Of a stretch of DNA of 64,000 nt, positions 44,360-56,105 are shown piece after piece (within the stretch, counting starts at the first letter, position 1; each line of letters starts with the position of its first letter). Origin of the DNA: Cristatella mucedo (lineage: Eukaryota; Bryozoa; Phylactolaemata; Cristatellidae); contig WPIO01000078.1 in the NCBI GenBank assembly GCA_009760855.2, forward strand, positions 1,813,501 through 1,877,500. The letters run 5' to 3'. The notes under the pieces are model-generated. The model searched no databases and was not told the origin of the DNA. It worked only from the letters and a program-made list of their open reading frames with translations. The position numbers and the translations under genes are program-made.

Positions 44360-44633
44360 TGCTGCGGGTTTACAGTGTACTTCTGCACAATGCTGATCGC
44401 GGTAGGGTCACTCTGCTAACTCGCTTAGATCTCTTAGCAGCATTTGATGACATGGTTGATTACCAGATCCCTCTGGAACTCCCATCAAGGCGCCTAAATG
44501 CTATCGGTCAAGCTCCCTTTATAGCAAACGCGAATTGCCTAGAAAGAGATCAAGTTCTCTGAGGTTGCTATACAAATGCATTATTATTACTATCATTATT
44601 ATTGATGGCACAGTGCTAAACTGGGTTAGGTCC

Positions 44634-44724
<91 letters not shown>

Positions 44725-46000
44725 TTAAAGCGTAGATTTAAATGGCAGTCGGTCATTAGGGGAGTCCATGAAGAATGATTAACCTCAGGGTTCAGTCTCT
44801 CGCCGGCGTCATCGCCAAACACAATTTTGGCTTTCATTTCTACGCCGACGAAACTTGGCTCTACCTATAACCTTTGACCCTTGTATCTGGGTCGTATCAT
44901 TTGACCCTTGTATCTGGGTTGCTCCGCATCCGACTCGCTTGCCTTCCTTGAAGACAGCGTCAGTTCAAAGACGAAATTGACACAAGCTTGGATCCTCTAG
45001 CATCACTCCCATGACCTTTGCGCTTGATCTAAGCACACTATTCCAAGACGAGTTTGCAATAGATCAGCACACTACGTGCAATGTCAATTAGGCATACTTT
45101 CTGCCGATGAATATTGCCAAAATTGGGGCCCGCTTAGACTAGAATACGAAAATAAATAAAAAATACATGATTTAACAGCATCTTTTGTATAGCAACCAAA
45201 CTAATTCACTTATCTGTGATGTCGCGTCTGGACATCAATTCACTTTATTTAAAATTCCCAGCCCGCCTCTTTAATTGACTTAAAGTGATACACAACTCAT
45301 AAACTAACCTGAGTCTGTTGTTATTGGCGTAGCTGCCACATAAAAAAAAACCTGTCTGAGCATCACGAGATCTCGATCAAGCATAGAATCGACTTCAAGA
45401 TCCTCTATCTGGCCTGCAGGTGCTCCACTCGCCTGCAGTAGCCTACCTATCCGACGGCAGCTTTCCTCTTTCAGTGCGATCTCAAACCAGCAGTTAGTCA
45501 CGCTTCCATTAATCAATCTCGCCGTCTCTCTCATTAAATTGAAATCTTTTGGTGATCGGGCCTGGAGTTCCCATGCACCAAAAGTATAACACTGGTTTCA
45601 GCCTTCTATCACCGGCTGCGTTGAGCTCTCGCCATTTAGGTCTCAGCTAAAGATACGTCGGCTTCGCTCAGCTTTCCATTCGTCTCACGGTACTTGTCTT
45701 TGTGTTCACGTGAGCTTCGCTTGCTCGCCTGTGAGTGATTCGGAGCATGTTACTTGCCAGCAGTCCTTCTAACCAGCGACCCTGAGTATCTTATTGTGTG
45801 TTTTGCATGCTTTTCTGAGCATTATACTTGTGTGATTTATTGTGCATGCTTGTCTAAGCATGACACCTTGCTGGTCATAAACGATTGGTTATTACTTGTC
45901 TTGCAGCGAGTTTTAAAGAGCCTGAATAGACATTTGGTTCTCGTAGGAAGAAATGAAACAGATTTGGAATTACTTTTATTATTATTATTATTATTATCAC
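44360..46000 (+). mobile_element. Long degenerate LINE-A copy with GA expansion
   Basis: Ordered RT blocks are visible in shifting frames: LLTRLDLLAAFDDMVDYQIP, then an inserted LINE tail (44520-44605), TVLNWVRSYL, a GA tract, GVIAKHNFGFHFYADE (YADD box altered), INLAVSLIKLKSFGDRAWSS, and a terminal (TTA)n at about 45970-46000. A short SINE-1 piece (45148-45195) interrupts it. Multiple stops: non-functional. Confidence 0.75.
44640..44722. repeat. (GA)n microsatellite inside the LINE RT
   Basis: About 41 GA units begin right after the codons for RSYL of the RT. Confidence 0.95.
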
Positions 46001-46204
46001 AGCTGCATTCTGATTAATGTCATCACTGACAGCTTTTAGAAATTTGAGCAGGGCTTTTGTGCGTCTTCTGAACCCTTAGCCTTTCAGACAATCAGGTCAT
46101 CAGCAATTCGCTTGGCTGGAGACATGTGAACAACACCTTTGGCATTAGCACTATCTCACGCGATATCAGAAACCACCTAAACACCAGAACAGGATTAGTG
46201 CACA

Positions 46205-46360
46205 CTGCACAAAGAGAGCGTAATGTAATGTATCTGCGTCTGTAACTCCACAAAGTCACAAAGACTAAGTGTGCGTTAAATACGAAAGTTTTCTGTAGCG
46301 CACTCGAAGTCTAAACGGCTTTCGGTGCGAATTCGGTAGCCAGCAGACTGAGAATTGACC
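46205..46360 (-). mobile_element. LINE-B 3' end
   Basis: Reverse complement of the LINE-B tail (GTAATGTAATGTATCTGCG) and 3' UTR block (CGGTAGCCAGCAGAC). Confidence 0.72.
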
Positions 46361-46904
46361 TCTAAGCATCATTATGCAAGCGAATCTCGGGCATTTTCTT
46401 GCCAGTCCAAACTTTTCTGCCTAACATACGATTTGAAAGTCCGTGAGGTAATCGGAAATCATTGAAAATCTCTTAGCTGAGCATACACCCGCTGTCATAC
46501 TTTCAACACGAAATATACAAATCAAGTTACAATGAATCCAAACCGGAGGTCCAATTCATGCCTTTACAATCTGCCGATTCAGAAACTTTAGCACGGTCAT
46601 GGCCGCGCGACGTTGATTGACATGCCCGCAGATCACGGCATTGCATTCAGTGAGTAACATGTCATGGAAATACTAATGGCAGTCGCGTTGAGGTTGAGTT
46701 ACCCCCTCGAAAAAAATTACAAACCAAAATCGTTAAAATATAGGAAGTGTGCGTTTTGGGGCATTCATTCTTATCCGCCTCTTAAGCGTCATCATGAAGC
46801 AACGGCAGAGGACACAGCCATATCACTGAAACATGATTCTTTATAGGGCACGTAAGTGGGTTGGCAACATTCATATAACTGGTAGCGATCACCTTGACCG
46901 ATAT

Positions 46905-47070
46905 AATAAGGATGATAATAATAATGGTAATAATAATACGGAATATTTTTTATAGTATCTAATTGAACTAAACCTTTTTCTGGGGACTTCAGTGCAGTAA
47001 ATTCAGGAGATGCCGGGTCACCAGTCGAGAGTGAACTCCTGGAAGCTTTGGAAGCGTGAGAACTTAGCCC
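46905..47070 (-). mobile_element. LINE-A 3' fragment, highly diverged
   Basis: AAT-rich tail followed by a weakly matching antisense RT C-terminus (CAGGAGATGCCGGGTCACC, CTTTGGAAGCGTGAG). Confidence 0.45.
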
Positions 47071-47424
47071 AGCAGTCCGTCACTACCCAGCTAATAAAAT
47101 CGCAGTTTCGAAAGAAGCTACAACTGTCACGGGCTGTACAACGGCGAAAACCAGCACACGAAGAACGCATTCACTACATCGTCAGTCAAGGCAAAGCTAC
47201 CTAACTCCCATTTGTTACATGCAGCCAGCTCCGCGCTCTTGTTAGAAATCATGATCTCTGGATTCCCATGACACGCTTCGGGTTCCCAGATTTCACCACA
47301 CGAAGCTGTGCCGTGCTTGTCGTGTACACTACAATGACACGACAGCCAATTCGGAGCTCAAGCGACGACGGCTGCTTTGCATCGTCTGACTATAGACATT
47401 TGGGAAGCGGATAAAAGATTTCCT

Positions 47425-49715
47425 GGTGGGTATTACCAAATTTCTTAGTCAGTTGCTCGAAAGCATGAACAAATTCGGATGCATAGCATATCAAAAGATA
47501 CGCTGCGTAAAGCGCAGGCTTGAACGCCGCTTTAAGAACTCTGGCTCTGATGACGATCTAGTCAATTTAAAATACTTCCTTCGAGTCTACACCCAGAAGC
47601 TAAGAAAAAGCCATGGCTTCTTTTTTCACTCAAGAATGAAGTCCCGCTAGTCAGACCCAAAACATATTTATAAGATGGTACAATCTGATGACCAAAGCTG
47701 AGAAGTCTCACTCCCCAGATATTAACGGCTCAGCGAAAAAACGCTTTCAGAATTCTTGCTGAAATAATTCATATTAATTCATAGTGCATATTCGTACCTC
47801 CATAAATCCCCCTCCGACTACATCAGTGGTTAAATCGCAGCCTGTGAACTTCCTGAAATGATTTTCCAATGTTTCGGCATGCGATGTGGCTACCTTAATA
47901 ATGTCTAGTAAAACGAGCTCGTCTCCTAAAGAACCCTATACCATCATCTCTGCGGTCTTTACTGGCAGACCAACTTAGCCCAGCCATAACCGAGATTTTT
48001 GTAATGCTTCTCTGGAAAAAGGGGTTGTACCCAAGTCCTTCAAGTCGGCTTTCATTAGACCGATACTTAAAAGCCTGGATTAGATACAGAGATCTTTTCA
48101 AACAATCTCCCAGTTTCCCTCCTTCCTTATTGTCAAAGATTCTTGAAAAATTATAGCTAAGCAGCTGGTAGCACACGTTGAGATGAAATGTCCTATGAAT
48201 TGTAATCGGGGTTCAAGCGGCAGCACTCCACTGAAACTACTCTCCTCCGTGTAGCCAATGATATCCTGTGCAGAAACGATGCCGGGGATGCTCGAGCGCT
48301 TCCAGATTTATCAGCTGATTTTGACACTATTGATCATGATATCCTGCTTGAATGATTGAGAGCAGCGATTTGTCTGACAGAAGAGGCACTGGAGTAGTTC
48401 AAATCGTACTTGTCCGATCGTGTTCAATCCGTGTCGTGCGGGGGGGGGGGCGTCAGATCTTATCCACAAAGTCAGTCACCTTTGGAGTTCCTCGAGGAAC
48501 CGTCCTCTTTCCTTTGCTGCTCTCCATGTATACTGAACCTCTGGGAAAAGTGATTCTGGCCCATGGAGTAGGTTATCACTTTTGTGCTGACATTACTCAG
48601 CTGTTGTTGTCATTAAACCGTTAGAGCCTGCTGCAATGACTTACAAACTGAAATGCTTCTCTTGCAGATATTTGGCCATGGATGTCGACAAATTTCCTTA
48701 AACTAAACGACAAACTTTGGTCTTCTAATAAGTAATGCTTTTGTGCGATCGTCGCCGTATGCTCGGAATTTAGGTGCCGTCTTCAACAGCTGCCAAAATG
48801 TTAAAAGTTTTTTTTTAAAGAAGACTGCTTCCAAAGCAAACCATCACGTCCGATCCCTATCAAAGATAAGGAACTTTTTTTCTGCGGTGGCCTGCAAAAA
48901 CATTTAACTAGCTCCGGGGTTCTGTCTCGGCTAGATTATTGCGACTCTCTTTTCGCTGGGCTACCGAAAAAAGCCACTTGACCACTGCAGCTGGTGATAA
49001 ATATGGCTGCAAGGCTAGTTAACAAATCCCAGAAGTCTGGTCATAATAACAATAATGCATTTGTTGTAGCGCTCTCGGAGAACTCAAATCTTATTCTGGG
49101 GAAATTTATATTTACTATAAAGAAAGCATGATCGAATGGTTAGCGGTAGCATGCTCAATGAACATGTGTCTCCTTTGCTGAAGGAGCATCGATGGCTTCC
49201 GCTCGATCAACGGATATGGAGTGAAGTTCTTGCGCTGACCCGCAAAGCTTGCTGTGGTTTGGCTTCTTCGTTTCTGGCCTAAATACTTTGCCAGCTTCAT
49301 CCTTCTCGCCCCCCCCGCCCCCCCCCCCGAGTCCTCTATGGACAATCAATTAGCTCTTCTATTCCTCCGCTTGAAGACCCTCGGCAACATAAGTTTTTCC
49401 TCTGTAGGTCACAGACTGTAAGAAATTACTTCCACAATTCTTACGCAACGACATTGACTGCCCTGCTGCCGTCTATGGCACATCCTTTCCAGCCGTCCTG
49501 GGTGGCCGCTTCCGTGCTACTCACTGCCTTAACTACTGTCCTGCCTCAGCTATGCGTCTCACTTTCTCCTTGGTACGCGAGATGAATTCTGTTGGCTGCC
49601 GAACGCCTACCGAAAGCAGCTTAGGTTTGGGTGCGCTATAGAAAACTCTCCTGCCTAACACCCATATAGTATTCGTGAGTTAGAGTTAGAGGAGTTAAAG
49701 ACGGAGATACATTAC
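47425..49715 (+). mobile_element. LINE-B, longest copy (about 2.3 kb)
   Basis: Pieces of an L2-like ORF2 appear in order: a basic inter-domain segment (RCVKRRLERRFKNSGSDDDL), the RT start (VPKSFKSAFIRPILKSL in shifted frame), FDTIDHDILLE-like codons, VTFGVPRGTVLFPLLLSMY, a CADI box in place of YADD, and LLKEHRWLPLDQ, ending with GCGCTATAGAAAACTC and a TACATTACAC tail. Frameshifts and the lost YADD show it is dead. A LINE-A tail (49038-49162) is inserted. Confidence 0.82.
49038..49162 (-). mobile_element. LINE-A 3' end nested in LINE-B
   Basis: AATAACAATAATGC, antisense stem-loop (GCGCTCTCGGAGAACTC) and 3' UTR. The LINE-B frame resumes after it (GTGTCTCCTTTGCTGAAGG), as in the intact stretch at 2870-2895, so LINE-A is younger here. 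Confidence 0.75.
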
Positions 49716-49804
49716 ACTGGCTGCCAGTCTCGCAGCATATCAATTTCAAGATTGTGTCCCTCAATTTAAGATCCATCTATTCAACAATGGCCTGCACCTA
49801 GATC

Positions 49805-49962
49805 AGGGTTTTGGCTGTGGGTAAAGTGCTCACACTTCACGACCCAGGTAGTTGATTAGAGTTCTGTTGAGGCAATCATGTAATTGCCTCAACAGAACGC
49901 GGGGTGATAGCCGCAAAAGCTCTTCTGCCTCTTTATAAATGAAGCTGGTCAATCAGCTTACC
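49805..49962 (+). mobile_element. SINE-1 copy carrying a fold-back
   Basis: Diverged head (GGTAAAGTGCTCACACTTCAC), then a hairpin in the place of the B box and GCAAGCGG region, then GGTGATAGCCGCAAAAGC and the normal tail. Confidence 0.65.
49861..49898. repeat. Perfect 16-bp inverted repeat, 6-nt loop
   Basis: GTTCTGTTGAGGCAAT and its exact complement separated by CATGTA, inside a SINE-1 copy. Confidence 0.96.
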
Positions 49963-49964
49963 TT

Positions 49965-51045
49965 AACTTGTACGTTGCTTCATTTGTCACCGTATTGCCC
50001 TTGACGTCATCAAAAAATCTACTATAGTAGGCTCGTTCCTTTTAATGTCATTACCATATCGCGTTTCCGTTTCGAAGAAGTCTCAGCATCGCTCTCAGCT
50101 CAGCATTGCTCTCAGCTGGTTACCTGCGGAGTTTCTTTTCGATATTACATTACAAATGCCAGCTATCGAACTACGCCTGTTTTATGGTAACCGCACTCTC
50201 ATCAAAACTACTGACAACGAATACCGTTGTTTAGCTGCGGGTTTGTTTGTTTCTTGAACTTTTTGGGATTGGTGCTACTTCCCAATTCGCTTAAGCTCGG
50301 TACAGCACTGTTTTTCATTCTGCTAAACTTGATTGAGCACTACTTCCCAACGTTAATTGAGCGAACTTCATTCGACTCTCAAATTTTGTCAGAGTGGGCC
50401 AGCGATTCGGCTCTCACGCACTCAATTCTACAATCAGTACAGAACTCATGACCGCAAAGATTAAAAAGCCCGATCCAGGGGCGTCGCTCACCAATATACT
50501 GAACAGCAATGAACTAATACTTGATGACTGTTTTCGGTCTTTCAGTATCTGCATTTCTCTACACTTTTCCCAAAGATCTGGTGCCAAGTGTTCGAACGCG
50601 GGTAGCGACTCTAGAATAAATGTCTCTCCCACAAACACAACGCACATAGCGGTTGCTAGTCATGGCAAGCGCTTTGTGGATACCGGCTAAGCTAGTGCCT
50701 CGAAGCACCGCTAGGACTTTATTCAAGCAGCAATGACGACTGAAGCGCTGACGCAGCGACGCATTTAGGCCCCGAAAGAAGAGAAAGAGAGCGATAACGC
50801 ACGCCCACATTTAAGTAACAAGTCCGTGTCCTTCAACGTTAGCTCGGTACTTCATGGCCGAAAGGTAACCAAATCTGACCACAATCGGAGCACGAAGCAC
50901 AATACTAACTACTAGTCGCAATAGATAAACTTCTTTACAAGATCAACACTATTACACACCTGCGTCCTGATGGTTGTATCTGCGGAGCAGCTAGAACTCC
51001 CAAGCAACTTTAGTTACCCGAATGAGTTAGCATAACAACTGCTCG
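49965..51045. other. Repeat remnants, no gene
   Basis: Includes the 50559-50810 copy of the unnamed repeat. The open frames at 50045-50690 have no splice or start support. Confidence 0.4.
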
Positions 51046-51047
51046 TT

Positions 51048-51187
51048 AGAGCTGATTCGGTCCAGTGGTTAAGGTGCTCGCCCCAACCAAGGTCTGGCTG
51101 AGGTCGTGGGCTCGAGCCCCGAGTCATATGTGAAGCGCCTGAATAGAGATTCAGTTCTCTTGGGGCGCTATACAAATGAATTTATAA
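51048..51187 (+). mobile_element. SINE-2, complete copy
   Basis: Head with A-box-like GGTCCAGTGGTTAAGG, B box GGGCTCGAGCCCC, tail GAAGCGCCTGAATAGAG / TTCTCTTGGGGCGC and the terminal TATACAAATGAATTTATAAA. It is the reference copy for the family in this window. Confidence 0.85.
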
Positions 51188-51189
51188 AT

Positions 51190-52580
51190 TTGCCTCGAAA
51201 GCGCTGTGTACTGACAGGACGAAAATTGCCCCCCCCCACACACGCGCAATGGCCGGCTCAGCAAGGAGGCGCTCACCTTGGTCACGACTTGCACCAACTG
51301 ATGAAGAATTTCCGTGCATAGCTAGAACTTTTGCATTCGCTCGCAACTTCACGGATTCATATTTGCAAACTATTCTGTCCCATGACCGCTACCGCGCTGC
51401 CCGACATGAATACCTTGTGGTTCTTATATGCGCCGACAGTCATGGGAATTTTCTGCACGGTTCTGCCATGAACGAGGTTTCCCTCTGAGAGATCACTCGT
51501 ATGTATGTAAGCTCGACATCAGGCATAATGAAATCCCCTCCCACCCCCTGCCAGGCAATGACTGCATCGAGCGTGGTCCTCCCAGCTATCCACCCACTCC
51601 TGCGGCTAGGTCTTGCGGTAAACGTGAATCAGTAGCTCCTATACTAAATTCCGTCGCCACAAGCACTGCTCATGGGTGCTATTTCAGACAGACACATGAC
51701 GCGGCACTTGCGGACCTAACGCGCCTCCAAACGTAGCTTAGGCGCAAAACGGCAGGTACTGCACTGACAAATGCAGGTACACTGAGCGTGGCAGCAATAA
51801 AAAATCGCCCAACCTAATAAACAAGGCCATGTCCTAGACACGGAGAGCTGTGTATTTGAATGCCACAGAAGGGCTACATGCGCATAGCACCGGCCGCAGT
51901 CAGAAAAACTGACTAATCATCACTCCGGATCACACTGGAGATTACGACACATCCTGTTCTCTAACTAATTCTTATTAAGTAGCGGAGACCCACGAAAAAT
52001 TGTGATCTTTAATATGCAATACAAACTGGACTTTGTGCGTTTTCGGAGACCCACGAAAAATTCGTCATTTGATTTACGATGCTCAAAATTTGGACGACGA
52101 ATCAGGCAGCGTCGCTCGCTCGCTCGCTAGTTGTCTCTCTTTCGTCTCTTATTGCTGTTGCGTTTAGTGAAAGCTGCTTTTAAGGCAAGTGTATAAAGCT
52201 CTGCGCTTATCTGCATCTTTCGTAGTTTTTCTCGCACATTGTTGTCAATCATAGTTCCCTATATATGCATCGCGCTTAGCTCTATTTTGATAGGAATTCA
52301 TTCCTATCAAAACAGGTTAGTCGTAGTTCAAAATTGAATGTTTATTTTGGTATTTTCCATGCACGACTACCTGTAAGAGAGGAAGACAGATCGTTGAAAA
52401 ACTTACTTTAAGTAAGCTAGAAAACTTTCACTTTGTTCACTGTCGTGGACCGCTTTTGTAATGACCTTGTACATTTGCAGCCACCTTATACACTCTGTAT
52501 ATGCAAATTAAAACGTCTGGAAATTGTTCTCAAATTTTGATTCAATTTTCAATTTAACTACCAAATTTTAACTACTACAT
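51190..52580. other. Unassigned stretch
   Basis: The overlapping frames 51249-51488 and 51428-51736 (+) lack splice sites. GGAGACCCACGAAAAATT occurs twice (about 51984 and 52044). Confidence 0.35.
52285..52312. repeat. Perfect 13-bp inverted repeat, 2-nt spacer
   Basis: TTTTGATAGGAAT and its complement separated by TC, an almost uninterrupted palindrome. Confidence 0.95.
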
Positions 52581-52584
52581 TTTA

Positions 52585-53204
52585 CCATGTGTAAGCCCCC
52601 TCCGATTTATATAAGCCCCCTAAATTTTTGGAAACCTTTTTCCGGAAAACATATATTCTTATTGAATAACTGAATGAACTGAACCATATCAAGACTCATA
52701 ATAATCACTCGTGTCATTATAAATACCCTCTGTATCCGGGAGGTTGATGATACCCTCCCCATCTTCATCTTTCATATCATAGGCTTGAAATTTGGCTGAA
52801 TGCTGAAGGCCTCTGCCAATGCTGCGGTGGCTCGCATAATGACGCCCGTCGTCGTCGTCGTCGTCGTGGCCACAACTACGTCGTCGTTCTGGCGGCGTCA
52901 GTCATTGTTTGGGTCAGATCCGTCGCCTCCACCATCCAGGTCCTCATCTGCGCAGTAATCAATCTCAATAACACCATCATCTTCGTCCTCTATTGTGAGG
53001 GCTTTCCGAGTCCATAGAATGTAGAATTTGTGTTGAAAAACAAGCCTATTGAACACACTTTGGCGACCAGTTAATCTCTGTCGGGTGGCATTCAAGGCGG
53101 GCACGTTGTTTAGTACAATATTAAAGCAAAAACGTAACCTCCTACGTATAAGCCCTCTCTACATTATCTGACGCCAAACTTTGGAAAAATGGACTTACAC
53201 ACGG
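52585..53204. mobile_element. 620-bp TA-flanked DNA element (pogo/Tc1-like)
   Basis: TA borders at 52583-52584 and 53205-53206. Ends are CCATGTGTAAGCCCCC and, reversed, CCGTGTGTAAGTCCA. A second TATAAGCCCCCT lies subterminally. On the minus strand a short frame ends in an acidic stretch (IEDEDDGVIEIDYCADED), as C-termini of some pogo transposases do. It is probably a deletion derivative. Confidence 0.58.
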
Positions 53205-53721
53205 TAAAATACTATACGAGAGAATATTCATTTTGTCTTCCAAATTTATATTTGCAACTTTTTCGAGCTCTCCTCCAATTGGTCCCATTGCCTAGCGATT
53301 CACTACGCGACTTCCGTTTACGGGACAGGTTTACGTATTCAAGTGCATAAAAATAATGTTAGCGATTGTTCTAGGAAGTGCTAATAATCTCTAGCACTTC
53401 CATAATCTGACCAATTTAGTATTTGCCAACGATTCAGCATCAAACTTTCCAACCGCCTCTTTTTCGAGACTTTGCACTGACTTGAACGCAGCTCCACATC
53501 AAGAGGTAGAATTAAGAATAAGCAGAGAGTGCACGTGAATACAATGTGTATGTATCGGGCGGCCCACATCTCAAAGCCATGGGTACCGAATAGATAGCTC
53601 TCTGTGATGCACTCAAAGCCTAGATGCCTTTCGAAGCAAAATCGATGGCCGGCAGTCCTTCATTTAACTCAACGAACAGAAAGTAAGAAGCATACTATCT
53701 ATCCAGGCGCTTCATATATAA

Positions 53722-55180
53722 AAATAATAATGCATTTTCTATAGGGCCCTCAGAGAACTCAATCTCTTTCTAGACACTTTGCATTTGCTGCAAATGAAGC
53801 ATGATCGAATGGTTTAGTGATAGCATGCTCAATGACAACAAGAATTACATGGTTAGAGGTGAAATGCACAGGGTCAGCCTGCAAATATGGTTAGTGGCCG
53901 CATGCAGTGTCAGAAAGCATAAGCACGCAAAGGAAATCTCACATGGACCCACTAAATGCTGTGATAAATAGATTTCTTTTTAGCTCCTTTTTAAATGTTG
54001 TCAAGTCAGGAGATGTCATAATGCCAGTCAGAATAAAGTTCCAGGCTTTGGCAGCATGCGAACCAAAGGCGCAGTCTCCAAAGGATTTGAGGTTCATACG
54101 AGGTATAGGTAAACGACTCGATTCCGAAAAGCGGACCGTACGATGCTTACCCTGTTGGGGAAGTAGATTTGATAGGTAGGCTGGAGCCAAAGAATGAAAA
54201 GACCTAAAAGTGAGTGACTAAACTTTGAAGTCGATGTGTTGCTTGACTGGGAGCCAGTGCACGTCGGTGAGAATTGGTGTGATTCGGCAACTGCGACACT
54301 CACGACAGACAAGCCTCGCTGCAAAGTTTGCACCAACTGTAAGCGCCTGCATTGCACAGGCCGATAGACCAGCAAGCAGTGAGCTACAGAAGTCGCGACA
54401 GGATGTCGCAAATGCATGGACCAATTTAGACGTAGTATCCCTGTGTAAACAAGCCAGAATAAATTTTAGCCATGTTGGGTGGTTGAAAGTAAACAGACTT
54501 GACTGCTGAGCTAATGTGGTCGTCTAACAAAAGGTCACTTTAGAACAAGACACCTAGATTTCGTGCAGATGCAACATTAGATATTCTGGCAGAGCCAACT
54601 GTGAGCGTTAGCCACTTCAATTTCTAAATCATACGGGGTTTTCCCACAACTAGTAAGTTGGTTTTATCATCATTCAATTTAAGAAAGCTTGCAGCCATCC
54701 ATGTGCGGATGTCATCAATGCATGCAGCAAGGGAGTTGGAATTATTCGACGTGCTCGAGGGCTGGGACAGATCAAAGCAAAGGTACAAATAAATGTCATC
54801 TGCATAGAAGTTAAAACCTGGATTGTGCCTGGCGATCACATCGGCAAGAGAGCGAGTATAAACCATGAAAAGAATGGGACCAAGCACAGAGCCCTGAGGA
54901 ACCCCATACTTCAGAGGTTCCTCGGACGATGTGTGTCCATTCATACCAATACTCTGGAGTCTCCCACTATATAGGACCTGAACTGTTGCAGTGTACTGTA
55001 CCAGTACTTCTAAGGTGAGATGAGAGGCCCTCGAGAAGGACTCGGTGATCGATAGTTTAAAAGCAGCCGAAAGATCGAGCAAAACAAGAAGACATGCTCT
55101 ACCCAAGCCTGCATTCTTAAGTAGGTCGGTGTCCCGTAGCAATACAGATTCTGTAGAGTGATTAGCTCTTAAACCATACT
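53722..55180 (-). mobile_element. LINE-A, longest RT-bearing copy
   Basis: On the minus strand: LLVLLDLSAAFKLSITESF (AFD changed to AFK with a local shift), SGRLQSIGMNGHTSSEE, LKYGVPQGSVLGPILFMVYT, an intact-looking YADD catalytic box (NFYADDIYLYL), DKTNLLVVGKP, then after frameshifts LKSFGDCAFGS and FKKELKRNLF, the 3' UTR, terminal stem-loop and AATAATAAT. The 54624-55142 stretch is open for 172 codons. It is the best view of the family's palm domain, but it lacks the endonuclease region and ORF1. Confidence 0.9.
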
Positions 55181-55194
55181 AGAACTTACCAGCA

Positions 55195-55302
55195 AGGCTT
55201 AAGTTTGCCACAGGGCTCGACCCCACGACCTCGGTCGTAAAGGTGAACATCTTGACCTTGTTCGTTGAACACCTTAACCCCTAAGCCGAACCGGGGCGGC
55301 AT
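55195..55302 (-). mobile_element. SINE-2 head fragment
   Basis: Antisense B box (GGGCTCGACCCCACG) and head (CACCTTAACCCCTAAGCCG). The tail is lost. Confidence 0.5.
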
Positions 55303-55344
55303 GCCTGTGAGCCAGTTCTCCTAGACGTCACGCGCTAGCCTAAC

Positions 55345-55520
55345 GTAAGATGCTCGGACTCACGATCCAGATGAACAGGGGTTCCACGTGGGTTCGAGTA
55401 GAGTGAGTTCGAGTCATGCAGCAGGCAATTCTGTGCCGACCGCTGCATTGAGGGTGATAGCTGCGAAGGTTTTTCAGCTGCTGTATAGAAGTGCGACAGT
55501 TGAATCAGCCACCCATCATC
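55345..55520 (+). mobile_element. SINE-1 copy, diverged
   Basis: GGGTTCGAGTAGAG, body GGGTGATAGCTGCGAAGG and tail GTATAGAAGTGCGACAGTTG. Confidence 0.6.
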
Positions 55521-56105
55521 CTTTGTACTTTTTCTTCATGGCGAGCTCACATGGCCGCAGTTTTTTCAGTTCTCACTCCACTGGCAATCCTTGGGGGGAC
55601 AGCGGAAAAGTCGCCGACTTCCGTCCCACCCCCGCCCGCCCGCCCCCCCCGCCCCCCTAGCAGACCAAAGGAACTTCTGGGTCCAGGGATCCAACCACTC
55701 GAAGCATCGGGCCCCCTTCGCGGAGAGAATAACTCTGGCTGAGACTTAATCGAATTGCAGATCATTGAAGCGCTGAACTCGATCGAACTGCGAGGACGCT
55801 CAAACCTCCCGCCTCCAGCCGGTGGTTCGGAGATACTGCTACCAGCTACATAGCGTCTGACTGAATTGTGATGCGCGTTTGTTGAGAGCGCCGCTGCTCT
55901 GGGTGCAGATACACGACATTTGAAGCCACGATTCGCGTTTGATGTATAGAAAATGAAATCTACTAGTAGGCTAGATTATATGACGAGTAAGGCTGAGAGT
56001 ACTAAGAAACGGGAGTTTAAGTGTGTTAATTATGGCAGCAGATGGGAACCGGCTTGAGTTGACTTCTAAAATGTAAAGGGTGATAAGTTGAACAGCGTAG
56101 CACAG

